Assembly: GCA_946478755.1 (NCBI GenBank)
Contig: CAMLDJ010000062.1
Span: forward strand, 1-22,664
DNA from: an uncultured Pedobacter sp.
GTDB taxonomy: Bacteria; Bacteroidota; Bacteroidia; Sphingobacteriales; Sphingobacteriaceae
DNA: 22,664 nucleotides
Direction of reading: 5' to 3'
Translations under genes and position numbers: made by a program
In this document: piece after piece, positions 15,737-22,664 of the stretch
Layout of the letters: the number at the start of each line of letters is the position of its first letter
How positions within the stretch are numbered: the first letter of the stretch is position 1
The notes under the pieces: generated by a model
What the model was told of the DNA's origin: nothing
Database searches by the model: none
Seen by the model: the letters and a program-made list of their open reading frames with translations, nothing else

Positions 15737-15771
15737 GGGGACAGTTTGCAGTGGCGAACGGGGCACAGTTT
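15737..15771. repeat. Short direct repeats, possible IS-end remnant
   Basis: GGGGACAGTTT (15737-15747) and GGGGCACAGTTT (15760-15771) are near-identical and spaced 23 bases apart. Multiple short repeats of this kind containing ACAGTTT/AAACTGT occur at the ends of IS21-like elements, but no transposase gene remains here and I cannot confirm the family. Confidence 0.25.
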
Positions 15772-15801
15772 AATTGGTATATCCACTCGCCTATCAACAA
15801 A

Positions 15802-16539
15802 TTATTTGTGTTCTTTAAACCGGGAAATTAATTTTTGAATCTCCAAAGGATTTTCAGGGACAACATAGTTTATCTCACTAGAAATTTGGATTCTTGGCTT
15901 GTCGGCGGTTTTATTTAAAACATAATAGACGCCGGATAACTTACCCTTTTTTGTAGCATCTAGCACATTCGAAAAGGTGAAGAATGTTATTTTTTTTAGA
16001 TCGAGATCGTATTTTAAGATCAATGAATCTGCTGAGTTCGGATTTTTTACCTTTGGGGTGTAAAATTCGTATGATAAGTTTTTTGCTGCGACTTCCTTGT
16101 CAAGTCGAAAATTACTAACGTTAATTCCATCATAACCATACGGCTTTAAAAGTGAGTCAACTCTAAACTTAATTCCTTTGTCTTGGTTTTTTGGATTAAA
16201 TTTAATCCCATATTTGGCGTTGACATAAAAGATATGATCTTCGAAAGCTATCCCTTGTGTAACTGTACCGTCGACAAAACCATCAGTTGAATTCTTCACC
16301 TGGCCTTTTTCCTCATAGATGGGATCTTTGAGAATGTTGATGTTTTCAACATTGATGAGCTCGGCGTAATCCTTATTAGTAATCAGCACTAACGAGTCAC
16401 CTTGATACTTCAACGCCTGAACCTCCATATTGATTTTAATGGCAACGGGTTCCGAAATGATTGTGTTCCCTGCAAAACCGCAGCCTAAAATTAAAAAGGT
16501 AGCGAGTCCTTTCAGAAAACCTTCTCTAATCATTAACAT
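15802..16539 (-). CDS. Hypothetical exported protein, probable lipoprotein
   Basis: I do not recognise this 245-residue protein. It starts MLMIREGFLKGLATFLILGCGFAG, a basic-hydrophobic signal with a possible lipobox (ILG-Cys20); a second ATG two codons later is an alternative start. The rest is lysine-rich and mostly beta-type (for example ALKYQGDSLVLITNKDY, DHIFYVNAKYGIKFNPK, GKLSGVYYVLNKT, RIQISSEINYVVPENP), with no repeats or catalytic motif that I can identify. It sits in the tRNA-linked accessory stretch between the integrase-like scrap and a truncated HlyD gene. Its base composition is more AT-rich than the operons to the left, consistent with acquired DNA. Confidence 0.75.
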   Translation of the reverse strand: MLMIREGFLKGLATFLILGCGFAGNTIISEPVAIKINMEVQALKYQGDSLVLITNKDYAELINVENINILKDPIYEEKGQVKNSTDGFVDGTVTQGIAFEDHIFYVNAKYGIKFNPKNQDKGIKFRVDSLLKPYGYDGINVSNFRLDKEVAAKNLSYEFYTPKVKNPNSADSLILKYDLDLKKITFFTFSNVLDATKKGKLSGVYYVLNKTADKPRIQISSEINYVVPENPLEIQKLISRFKEHK

Positions 16540-16629
16540 AGAATAACTTAGAAGTGGTATAATTTGTACTCATTGAAAAGGGGCTCTCCTTTTTTATTTT
16601 GTTGAATAAATAGGGAATCCACCTGCCAT

Positions 16630-16800
16630 TTATTGTTTGTCCCATTTTATTAGAGAGCTCTCATTTTCAATGTGGTCTCGGTTATCTGTAGACGCTAAAT
16701 AAGTGTCTTTACTACATGAAAAGTTAAGAATAAGAGTCGTAAAAATTGCAAGAAAAATACAGAGTGCTTTGACTCTGCCAATGAGAAAATGTTTTGTCAT
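16630..16800 (-). CDS. Small putative lipoprotein (56 residues)
   Basis: The start codon is at 16800. The protein opens MTKHFLIGRVKALCIFLAIF, followed by TTLILNFSCSKDTYLAST, a lipoprotein-type signal with the Bacteroidota SCSKD pattern after the hydrophobic core (Cys29), then a short acidic tail ending LIKWDKQ. It lies 90 bases upstream of the hypothetical exported protein on the same strand. Another frame just downstream (16541-16640, minus) also reads protein-like (WQVDSLFIQQNKKGEPLF), so the gene may be a longer one broken by a frameshift. It is too short for firm support. Confidence 0.45.
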   Translation of the reverse strand: MTKHFLIGRVKALCIFLAIFTTLILNFSCSKDTYLASTDNRDHIENESSLIKWDKQ

Positions 16801-16862
16801 TATTTTGCGTTAACTTAATTTGGTATAAAAATATAAGATTTCATTTCAAATCCAAAAATTAA

Positions 16863-17552
16863 ATATCTTTTTTCTCTTGTGAATCAGATTTTGATAAAAC
16901 AGAACTGAATTATTTAAATGGTAAGAGCGGTTATCAGGATGCGGTAAATAATGTAGTTAACATGGGATTAGAGGTACAGCAAACACAAAATAAACTGCAG
17001 GAGATTTCAATCCAGAAATCAGAAACGGAGAAAAGTCTCCGATTGGCTGTATTGTCATCATACAATGACCTGAGAGATCATATAAAATCCTGGGAGCATC
17101 AATATCTGTTTCGAGCTCCTTTTGATGGAAAGGTTGAGTTTGCTAAGTTCTGGCGCGACAATCAGTATGTTCAGATTGGTGAGCCGGTTTTTACCATAAT
17201 ACCTCAACAGGTGAAGCTCATTGGCCAGGTTTTACTGCCGGTTCAAGGGGCTGGTAAGGTTAAGGTAGGACAGGAAGTTATTGTCAAAATGGAAGATTAT
17301 CCATTTTTGGAATATGGTTCTGTGAAGGGGATTGTAAAATCAATTTCATTAACTACGAATACCCAAAAAACAAATAAAGGTGATATCGAAACCTACCAAA
17401 TGCTTGTAGATTTTCCACAACAATTGAAAACCAATTATGGGGGAATGTTGAATTTCAAACTGCAAGGTAAGGGTACAGTTGAAATTATCACTAATGATAG
17501 ACAACTGGTCCAGCGTTTATTTGATAACATGAATTATGTGATAAGAAAGTAA
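16863..17552 (+). pseudogene. HlyD-family secretion adaptor, 5'-truncated
   Basis: The frame encodes the C-terminal two thirds of a membrane fusion protein: a coiled-coil part (LNYLNGKSGYQDAVNNVVNMGLEV... KSLRLAVLSSYNDLRDHIKSWEHQYLF), then the lipoyl half-motif RAPFDGKVEFAKFWRDNQYVQIGEPVFTIIP, then a beta-barrel part (GQVLLPVQGAGKVKVGQEVIVKMEDYPFLEYGSVKGIVKSIS). Such adaptors link an inner-membrane ABC exporter to an outer-membrane channel, often for peptide export. The N-terminal membrane anchor and the first lipoyl half are missing. Homologous-looking sequence continues upstream of the first ATG (16962) to about 16890, where a stop at 16860 closes the frame, so the gene was cut rather than simply short. 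No exporter ATPase is nearby. A product from 16962 (196 residues) would lack a membrane anchor. Confidence 0.8.
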
Positions 17553-18332
17553 GATGTAATTGCTATTGCTAATACAATCGTATTGGTAAACGTAGCCATG
17601 GAAGTTATAATGGCTTGTTGAGGAGACGTCGGTTTGGTTATTCTTAGCCAAAACTCAGCCAGGCAGTTTTTTAGTTAAACTCCCCATCCCTTTCGGCAGG
17701 ATCTGATGAAATATACCAACTAATATTCCACTGGTTAATCTTTCTATGATTTAGATGATCAATTAAATTGATTTTTTTCGGCCTGTTATTGGCGCGGACA
17801 GGTTCGCATGAACAACATCTCCCCTTAGTCTAATTCTGAATCCTGTTTATTCGCCATTTCTCGAAGCCGCCCCGAATGAAACCCGAACAAGGTGCCTTAT
17901 TATGGCGGCCTGTCTACAAGCCTGAACAAAGCCGTTTGCCATAGCACACATCGGTTCGAATGCATTCCACCTTAGTTTTACGATGTAATTGTTTATGTGT
18001 CATCGCATCAATATAGCATCAATAACAATGTACCTGTGCGCTTTATGCGCATGTCGGCAGCTTTAGCATGAAACACCTAATAAGCTCATTTAGTGCGCAG
18101 CATATGACACGAAAACTACACTGTGTACTGAATTTTCTACGCTCTTTTTAATTTCCAACTGCTGAATTTAATCAGCTGTCAAATATTTGGGGGGGGGCAT
18201 TATTGGTCATTTCTTAAAAGGGAAGGAACGAAGACTGCTACCAGATTAAAAATAAATTTCATTTGCCCGTAGGGGTAATATTGCTTAAAGGTGTCATAAT
18301 ATAAATTTATTAGAAAAACACCTTCGCAAAAC
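17553..18332. other. 780-base gene-free stretch with att-like sequence
   Basis: No convincing complete gene. It contains an imperfect copy of the tRNA-Ala 3' half (17950-17971), a short coding-like minus-strand frame of 31 residues (17655-17750), a TGCGC/GCGCA hairpin near 18041, a direct repeat of AGCATCAATA type near 18010, and a run of nine G (18189-18197). The patchwork suggests decayed inserted DNA. Confidence 0.5.
17950..17971 (+). other. Imperfect copy of the tRNA-Ala T-arm and 3' end (possible attachment site)
   Basis: ATCGGTTCGAAT (17950-17961) is identical to 15418-15429 of the tRNA-Ala gene, and ATTCCACC follows, resembling ATTCTCCACC at the tRNA 3' end, but with a 6-base shortening between them. 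It has no acceptor or D arm around it, so it is not a tRNA. It is in the same orientation as the tRNA, 2.5 kb away, as expected for the far attachment site of an element integrated at the tRNA 3' end. Confidence 0.4.
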
Positions 18333-19274
18333 ATGAAAACAATAGTCCTATTTATTTTTACCGTCGTTTTAATCAACTCCAGGTTATCTGCACAGGATAG
18401 AGAAAATACGCCCTTAGAGCAAGCAACATCAATCTCATCGGTCCCGGGATTAGGCTCTTTTGAAACCAATTACGGCTCCTCCCCGTTTAAGTTCAATGGA
18501 ACAAAAATAAACGTCCGGCAGGTGGGCGGCGCATTTACATTACCAGTTTTAAACCGTATGAAAAATGGTAAACTCGATTTCTTGCTGGTAGGCGCCAGCT
18601 ATAACGGGTTGTTCCTTTCTGGTATCGGCTCACAGTTTGGAGGTACAAAATTCCATGCCATTTCCTTACCAATCACCTTCCAGAAAGCCCTTTCAAAAAA
18701 ATATGCAATTGTAGCCTCGTTTGTCCCGTCACTTTCTTCTGATTTGAAAGATATATCCGAAGAAGACATGATGTATTCGGGAGCCCTTATGTTAAAAATT
18801 AATCATTCCGATAGATTTAGCTATTCATTGGGAGCTGCCTTTGCCAAGCAGTTTTTTGGTACCGTATTACTACCGATTGTTACTCTCGACTGGAAAATAA
18901 ACGATAAACTTAGCTTTTCGGGAATCTTGCCCATTTCTGAAAAAATTAAATATCAACTCTCGGATAAGAGCGCTTTTGGTGCATTTGCTGATTTTGCAAT
19001 TGGCGGCGGAAATTATCGTTTGTCGAAGAAATTGAATTCTGATTATTTTCAGGTTCAGCAACTTAAAACTGCCCTTTTCTATGAATATGCCTTTTCAACA
19101 AAGTTTTCTATTGAGCTCAACGCAGGATATAACTTCAGACAACAGCTGGAGCGCTATTCAAAAGACGAAAAAGTAAACTGGATACCATTTAATGATCCAG
19201 ATAAAAGGGAACCTTTAGAAGAGCTGAAGAAAGCCGGCTTTACTGCTCAAACCGGGATCAAATACAGATTTTAA
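18333..19274 (+). CDS. Outer-membrane beta-barrel protein (DUF6268-like)
   Basis: A 313-residue protein with a signal peptide (MKTIVLFIFTVVLINSRLSAQ) and alternating hydrophobic strands through the whole length (for example KLDFLLVGASYNGLFLSG, YAIVASFVPSLSSDL, FSYSLGAAFAKQFFGTVLLPIVTLDW, FGAFADFAIGGGNYRL), ending with the terminal phenylalanine typical of outer-membrane barrels (TGIKYRF). I recall similar proteins as the DUF6268 barrel family of Bacteroidota, of unknown function. It stands alone on the plus strand, preceded by the gene-free stretch with the poly-G run 136 bases upstream. Confidence 0.85.
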   Translation: MKTIVLFIFTVVLINSRLSAQDRENTPLEQATSISSVPGLGSFETNYGSSPFKFNGTKINVRQVGGAFTLPVLNRMKNGKLDFLLVGASYNGLFLSGIGSQFGGTKFHAISLPITFQKALSKKYAIVASFVPSLSSDLKDISEEDMMYSGALMLKINHSDRFSYSLGAAFAKQFFGTVLLPIVTLDWKINDKLSFSGILPISEKIKYQLSDKSAFGAFADFAIGGGNYRLSKKLNSDYFQVQQLKTALFYEYAFSTKFSIELNAGYNFRQQLERYSKDEKVNWIPFNDPDKREPLEELKKAGFTAQTGIKYRF

Positions 19275-19343
19275 CCAAAGAACTACGATAAGCAAAGTGC
19301 TCATCCTGATTATATCCTAACCTGACCTTATACAGCCTGAAAA

Positions 19344-19568
19344 ATGGAAACCTTTAATCACGTACTACTTTTTAAAACGAATATAAAATCTGAATCTGAC
19401 CTACTAAAACTACAGCCCGTATTAGATGGACAGAAATGTATTGAACGATGGAATGTAGATCTTCTGGATGAGGATTGCGTACTGAGAATCATTTCTTATC
19501 AATTAAAGCATCAGCAAGTCATTACATTGATTAATCATTATGGCTATGAATGCTGTGAACTAAAATAA
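19344..19568 (+). CDS. Small ferredoxin-fold-like hypothetical protein (74 residues)
   Basis: The 74-residue protein (METFNHVLLFKTNIKSESDLL... CIERWNVDLLDEDCVLRIIS... ITLINHYGYECCELK) has the beta-alpha-beta-beta-alpha-beta order of the heavy-metal-associated (ferredoxin-like) fold and resembles small Bacteroidota proteins of this type. It lacks the metal-binding CxxC of true HMA domains; the only cysteine pair is CC near the C-terminus. It is cytoplasmic and of unknown role. The gene follows the barrel gene after 69 bases and precedes the thioesterase gene by 115 bases. Confidence 0.75.
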   Translation: METFNHVLLFKTNIKSESDLLKLQPVLDGQKCIERWNVDLLDEDCVLRIISYQLKHQQVITLINHYGYECCELK

Positions 19569-19683
19569 GCACTTTTCCCATTATCATACCCAATTTTAAG
19601 TTTACCCCCTATGGCTTCATGTAAGAAATCCTTACTTTTAAGGCTCGATACCTGTTCAACACCTAATCCATACAAACAGACAC

Positions 19684-20283
19684 ATGACCGATCCGAACCA
19701 ACCAAAACCAACAGCCGCTTATAAACCCGTTAGCTTCTCAGAAACAGTATTAACAGAATTGATGATCCCTTCCTATTCCAATTTCGGAGGGAAGATCCAT
19801 GGAGGAATTTTGCTCTCTCTGATGGACAAAGTAGCCTACGTATGCTCGGCCAAACATGCCGGCAACTATTGTGTTACAGCTTCTATTGATACGGTTAATT
19901 TTCTTGAGCCTGTGGAAGTCGGCGAACTGGTTTCGCTAATGGCATCCATAAACTATGTAGGCAATACCTCTGTTGTAGTAGGTATAAGAGTAATTTCAGA
20001 AAACGTAAAAACCAACCAGATAAAGCATACCAATACCTGCTATTTTACAATGGTGGCGAAAGATGATCAAAATAAACCCGTTGAAGTTCCGGGCCTGATC
20101 CTTGAAAACAGGGAACAGGTAAGAAGATTTATTGAAGCCAAGGAACGAAAAGACATCAGGCGTCATTACCGTAAAGAACTCGAACAGGTAAACATACCTG
20201 AAGAGGATGAGCAATGCAGAATGCTGCTTGCCGGAGAAAGATGCATGATGGCCGGTCAGACGAGCCAGTTACCCCTGATTTAG
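19684..20283 (+). CDS. Acyl-CoA thioesterase (YciA/BACH-type hotdog)
   Basis: A 199-residue protein. The hotdog core (about residues 18-145) has the acyl-CoA hydrolase signature SNFGGKIHGGILLSLMDKVAYVCSAKHAG, with Asn33 and Asp48 at the positions used for catalysis in YciA-like enzymes, followed by VTASIDTVNFLEPVEVGELVSLMASINYVGNTSVVVGIRV. It hydrolyses acyl-CoA to free acid and CoA in the cytoplasm. A charged helical extension of about 55 residues (RFIEAKERKDIRRHYRKELEQ...) follows the core, longer than in E. coli YciA. The 3' end overlaps the 3' end of the convergent lpxB by 15 bases, so there is no room for a terminator between them. Confidence 0.9.
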   Translation: MTDPNQPKPTAAYKPVSFSETVLTELMIPSYSNFGGKIHGGILLSLMDKVAYVCSAKHAGNYCVTASIDTVNFLEPVEVGELVSLMASINYVGNTSVVVGIRVISENVKTNQIKHTNTCYFTMVAKDDQNKPVEVPGLILENREQVRRFIEAKERKDIRRHYRKELEQVNIPEEDEQCRMLLAGERCMMAGQTSQLPLI

Positions 20284-21375
20284 AAAGGCCAGAATGAGCT
20301 GAGCTGTACGTTGGGAAGCCCCCGGTGTGCCCATCTTGTCCGACAACGCTTTATAGTCGTTCAGCATCTGCGCTCTTTCAGTTCCGGTTAAAATGCTTTT
20401 AAGTACCCGGGTAATATTTGCCGTGTTACAATCATTCTGGATCAGTTCAGTAACCACCGCTCTGTCCATGATCAAATTAACCAGGGATATGAACCGGATT
20501 TTTACAAGCGCCCTGGCTATTGCCACAGAAATACTGCCGCCACGATACACCACCACCTGGGGTATGTGAAATAAGGCGGTTTCCAGCGTCGCCGTGCCAG
20601 AAGCTACAATTGCAGCCTTTGCAACATATAGCAGGTTGTACGTTTGTGCAAAGACAAGCGTTACATTGTCAGTCTGAATAAACTGCCGGTAATAGGCTTC
20701 ATCAAAGCTCGGGGCCGCAGCCACCACAAAATGATGATCAGGAAAACTGTGTGTCACGCTTAACATATCCGGAAGCAGCCGCTCGATTTCCTGCTTTCGG
20801 CTTCCAGGCAGCAAGGCGATGATGTCTTTTTCAAGATGATATTTTTTGCGGAACTCCATATCCGGCGTAAACTGTGCAATTTCGTCCAGCAAAGGATTGC
20901 CCACATAGTCTACCTCCATGCCCCAGCCCCGGTAAAAATCCACTTCAAAAGGCAAAATGCAAAATAACTTGTCGACGATCCTTTTTATTTTAACCACCCG
21001 TTTCTGATTCCAGGCCCAAACTTTTGGCGAAATGTAATAGCAGACCTTAATGCCGTTGGCTTTTGCAAATTCAGCAATCTTCAGGTTAAAGCCAGGGAAG
21101 TCGATCAGGATTAACACATCAGGTTTATAGGCCAAAATCGCAGATTTACAGGCTTTTAGGTTTTTAAATATGGTACGCAAATTTAGCAGCACCTCTGTAA
21201 AGCCCATAAAAGCCATTTCCGAGTAATGTTTATCCAGCACACCACCTTCAGCCAGCATTTTGTTGCCCCCGTAATACCTGAATTCCGGATTTGCATCCTC
21301 AGCCTTTAGCGCTTTCATCAAATTTGCAGCATGCAAATCACCAGATGCCTCACCTGCAACTAGATAATACCTCAT
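20269..21375 (-). CDS. lpxB: Lipid-A-disaccharide synthase
   Basis: A 368-residue GT19 glycosyltransferase that joins UDP-2,3-diacylglucosamine and lipid X to form the lipid A disaccharide at the inner face of the cytoplasmic membrane. The motifs are visible in order: AGEASGDLHAANLM (residues 7-20), LIDFPGFNLKIA, YYISPKVWAWNQKRV, CILPFEVDFY, VDYVGNPLLDE, ALLPGSRKQEIERLLP and ASGTATLETALF. Length is normal for the family (370-390). The start codon overlaps the stop of the small membrane-protein gene by four bases (ATGA), so the two are co-translated. Its presence confirms a Gram-negative outer membrane with lipid A. Confidence 0.97.
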   Translation of the reverse strand: MRYYLVAGEASGDLHAANLMKALKAEDANPEFRYYGGNKMLAEGGVLDKHYSEMAFMGFTEVLLNLRTIFKNLKACKSAILAYKPDVLILIDFPGFNLKIAEFAKANGIKVCYYISPKVWAWNQKRVVKIKRIVDKLFCILPFEVDFYRGWGMEVDYVGNPLLDEIAQFTPDMEFRKKYHLEKDIIALLPGSRKQEIERLLPDMLSVTHSFPDHHFVVAAAPSFDEAYYRQFIQTDNVTLVFAQTYNLLYVAKAAIVASGTATLETALFHIPQVVVYRGGSISVAIARALVKIRFISLVNLIMDRAVVTELIQNDCNTANITRVLKSILTGTERAQMLNDYKALSDKMGTPGASQRTAQLILAFLNQG

Positions 21376-21653
21376 GACCGGGTTATTTTATAAAAGAAGA
21401 AAGCAAATGCCCAGATAAAAGTAGCACTGATAATCCCCCTTCCAATGTTCTCCTTATTCAATTTAAAAGCATAGTGCATAAATAACGCATTTACTGCAAT
21501 ACAGCCAATTAACAACAGGTCTGCCTTGCCAAGAAAAACGAACCTGTGCATCAGGTACCATACCAATGAAAGCAATATGCCCGGAATGATCAGCCCCACG
21601 CCCAGGCCAACAAATACAGAATTTTTTATGCGTGATAATCGGTTTTCTACCAT
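21372..21653 (-). CDS. Small membrane protein (93 residues, three predicted TM segments)
   Basis: An unrecognised 93-residue protein with three hydrophobic segments: about 11-34 (VFVGLGVGLIIPGILLSLVW), 42-60 (ADLLLIGCIAVNALFMHYAF) and 70-90 (IISATFIWAFAFFFYKI). A positively charged N-terminus (ENRLSRIKN) suggests that it starts in the cytoplasm. It is placed tightly between surE (five bases) and lpxB (four-base overlap), so it is part of that operon and may serve the envelope, but no function can be assigned. Confidence 0.85.
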   Translation of the reverse strand: MVENRLSRIKNSVFVGLGVGLIIPGILLSLVWYLMHRFVFLGKADLLLIGCIAVNALFMHYAFKLNKENIGRGIISATFIWAFAFFFYKITRS

Positions 21654-21658
21654 AACAA

Positions 21659-22507
21659 TTATCCGAGTGAAAGGCCATCAGGCGCTGGAGTTCTACCTGT
21701 CTTTTTCTCGCGTTCAGCTGAACCTGCAGGTACATCAAAAGTCCAGCTGTTCAATACCGGTATCGCATGATGTGCAGTGAGGTCAAATTGTACCGGAACC
21801 ACAGATACAAATCCATGCTCCAATGCCCAAACGTCTGTATCCTCGCCTTTATCATTGTTCTGAAAAACACCGGTGAGCCAGTAATACGGTCGTTCATAAG
21901 GGTCCTTACGCTCATCAAATTCTTCTGCCCATTTGGCATTAGCCTGCCTGCAAATTTTTATTCCTTTTAACCCAGGCCCCTTAGGAAAGTTCACATTTAG
22001 CAAGGTAGCCTGTGGCAGTCCATGCTCCAGCACCTGCTCAGAAATCACTTTAATATATTCTTTACAGTGACTAAAATCTGCCTCCTGAGAAAAATCGTCG
22101 AGTGAAAAACCTATAGATGGAATGTTTTCTATCGCTCCTTCCACAGCTGCCGACATTGTTCCCGAGTAAATTACATTGATGGAATTATTTAAACCATGAT
22201 TGATCCCCGAAACACAGAGGTCAGGTTTTTTGCCTTTAAATATCTTGTTTACAGCCAGCTTCACACAATCAACCGGTGTACCAGAGCATTTATACATTTC
22301 TACTCCGGCATACAGGTCTACACGATCAAAACGCAAAGGCTTCCCGATGGTGATCGCATGCCCCATTCCCGACTGTGGGCCATCCGGAGCCACAACCACT
22401 ACATTGCCAATCTCCATCATCACCTCAATCAGGTTTTTAATTCCAGGCGCTGTAATGCCATCATCGTTTACTACTAAAATACTGGGCTTCGGGTTTTGCT
22501 TCTTCAT
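21659..22507 (-). CDS. surE: 5'/3'-nucleotidase SurE
   Basis: A 282-residue metal-dependent nucleotidase of the SurE family, which dephosphorylates 5'- and 3'-nucleoside monophosphates in the cytoplasm. Diagnostic parts: the acidic metal-binding start ILVVNDDGITAPGI (Asp15, Asp16), VVVAPDGPQSGMGHAIT with the metal-ligand Ser, CSGTPVDCVKLAV, and SGINHGLNNSINVIYSGTMSAAVEGA with the Asn ligand. The protein has about 20 extra residues at the C-terminus (SAEREKKTGRTPAPDG...), a tail of low complexity. It is the first gene of the surE - small membrane protein - lpxB operon. Confidence 0.96.
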   Translation of the reverse strand: MKKQNPKPSILVVNDDGITAPGIKNLIEVMMEIGNVVVVAPDGPQSGMGHAITIGKPLRFDRVDLYAGVEMYKCSGTPVDCVKLAVNKIFKGKKPDLCVSGINHGLNNSINVIYSGTMSAAVEGAIENIPSIGFSLDDFSQEADFSHCKEYIKVISEQVLEHGLPQATLLNVNFPKGPGLKGIKICRQANAKWAEEFDERKDPYERPYYWLTGVFQNNDKGEDTDVWALEHGFVSVVPVQFDLTAHHAIPVLNSWTFDVPAGSAEREKKTGRTPAPDGLSLG

Positions 22508-22572
22508 GAGGTTTTATCTTTATATTTTCAGGTCCGATCTGCACCAAACAGACCTTATCGATGTGTTAAAAT

Positions 22573-22596
22573 CACCCATTTTACAAACAATGGGTG
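22573..22596. repeat. 8-bp perfect inverted repeat upstream of surE
   Basis: CACCCATT (22573-22580) and AATGGGTG (22589-22596) around an 8-base loop, about 65 bases before the surE start. There is no adjacent T-tract on either strand, so it is more likely an operator or leader structure than a terminator. Confidence 0.5.
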
Positions 22597-22656
22597 TATA
22601 CAAACTTAATAGCAGTAAAAGTACAAGAATTCAGATACAAAATTGAGCAATCCGCT

Positions 22657-22664
22657 TATATTTG
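22657..22664 (+). promoter_or_regulatory. Possible -7 box of a plus-strand gene beyond the window
   Basis: TATATTTG is a perfect match to the Bacteroidota TAnnTTTG element, at the very edge. The only near TTG upstream is 11 bases away, too close, so support is weak. Confidence 0.25.

Noticed and set aside
17655..17750. 31-residue minus-strand frame with a plausible protein pattern (GILVGIFHQILPKGM)
   Set aside because: It has no start codon, is closed by a stop just upstream, and I cannot link it to a family. It may be a gene scrap but is too short to call.
17950..17971. A second tRNA gene suggested by the GGTTCGAAT motif
   Set aside because: No acceptor, D or anticodon arm can be formed around it, and there is no matching 3' CCA end in register.
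18200..18469. An 89-residue minus-strand frame across the start of the barrel gene
   Set aside because: It overlaps the signal-peptide region of a well-supported outer-membrane protein on the other strand and has no coherent domain or signal.
22196..22646. Plus-strand frames of 93 and 148 residues opposite surE
   Set aside because: They are antisense to a clearly identified surE, with low-complexity, unlikely protein sequence.
1..22664. CRISPR array, rRNA genes, complete insertion sequence or prophage
   Set aside because: I searched by eye for regular spacer repeats, rRNA-like sequence, transposase genes with end repeats, and phage structural genes and saw none.

Overview
The window looks like chromosomal DNA of a Gram-negative Bacteroidota, most likely a Sphingobacteriaceae (Pedobacter-like) soil or water organism. 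Evidence: a SusC/SusD outer-membrane nutrient pair, a Bacteroidota-type promoter (TTG-N19-TAnnTTTG) in front of a tRNA gene, lipoproteins of the 'SCKK/SCSK' type, a DUF4268 protein, lpxB for lipid A, and moderate-to-low GC with AT-rich spacers. The genus is inferred from protein style, not from a database search.

Layout. (1) 1-4256, minus strand: susD-like (cut by the window edge) behind a complete susC-like TonB-dependent transporter. (2) 4257-4957: a 450-base spacer with an orphan minus-strand terminator, then a small hypothetical plus-strand gene. (3) 4980-11732, minus strand: a compact six-gene catabolic operon, transcribed MFS polyol-type permease, D-2-hydroxyacid dehydrogenase, LsrK-like FGGY kinase, second FGGY kinase, histidine phosphatase, secreted glycerophosphodiester phosphodiesterase. 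A DeoR/GlpR-type regulator (12019-12783) is divergent from it, as expected for a local repressor that senses a phosphorylated intermediate. (4) 12804-15247: a strong two-way terminator, a stand-alone receiver protein, an alpha/beta hydrolase with an N-terminal DUF3887-like domain, and a DUF4268 protein, all minus strand. (5) 15304-18000: tRNA-Ala(GGC) with its own promoter, followed by what looks like a decayed integrated element: an integrase-like N-terminal scrap, possible IS-end repeats, two orphan exported proteins, a 5'-truncated HlyD-type adaptor gene, and an imperfect copy of the tRNA 3' part at 17950. (6) 18333-22507: ordinary chromosomal genes: an outer-membrane barrel protein, a small ferredoxin-fold-like protein, a hotdog acyl-CoA thioesterase (plus strand), then the surE - small membrane protein - lpxB cluster (minus strand).

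How the genes may work together: in region 3 the secreted phosphodiesterase could free a polyol or sugar alcohol from a phosphodiester outside the inner membrane, the permease would import it, and the dehydrogenase, kinases and phosphatase would process it inside, under DeoR control. No aldolase, isomerase or transketolase is present, so the pathway is incomplete here and the substrate is not identified. The most unusual non-coding signal is a 92-base leader, about 80% identical between two sites 13.6 kb apart, that ends exactly at the start codons of susD and of the alpha/beta hydrolase gene.
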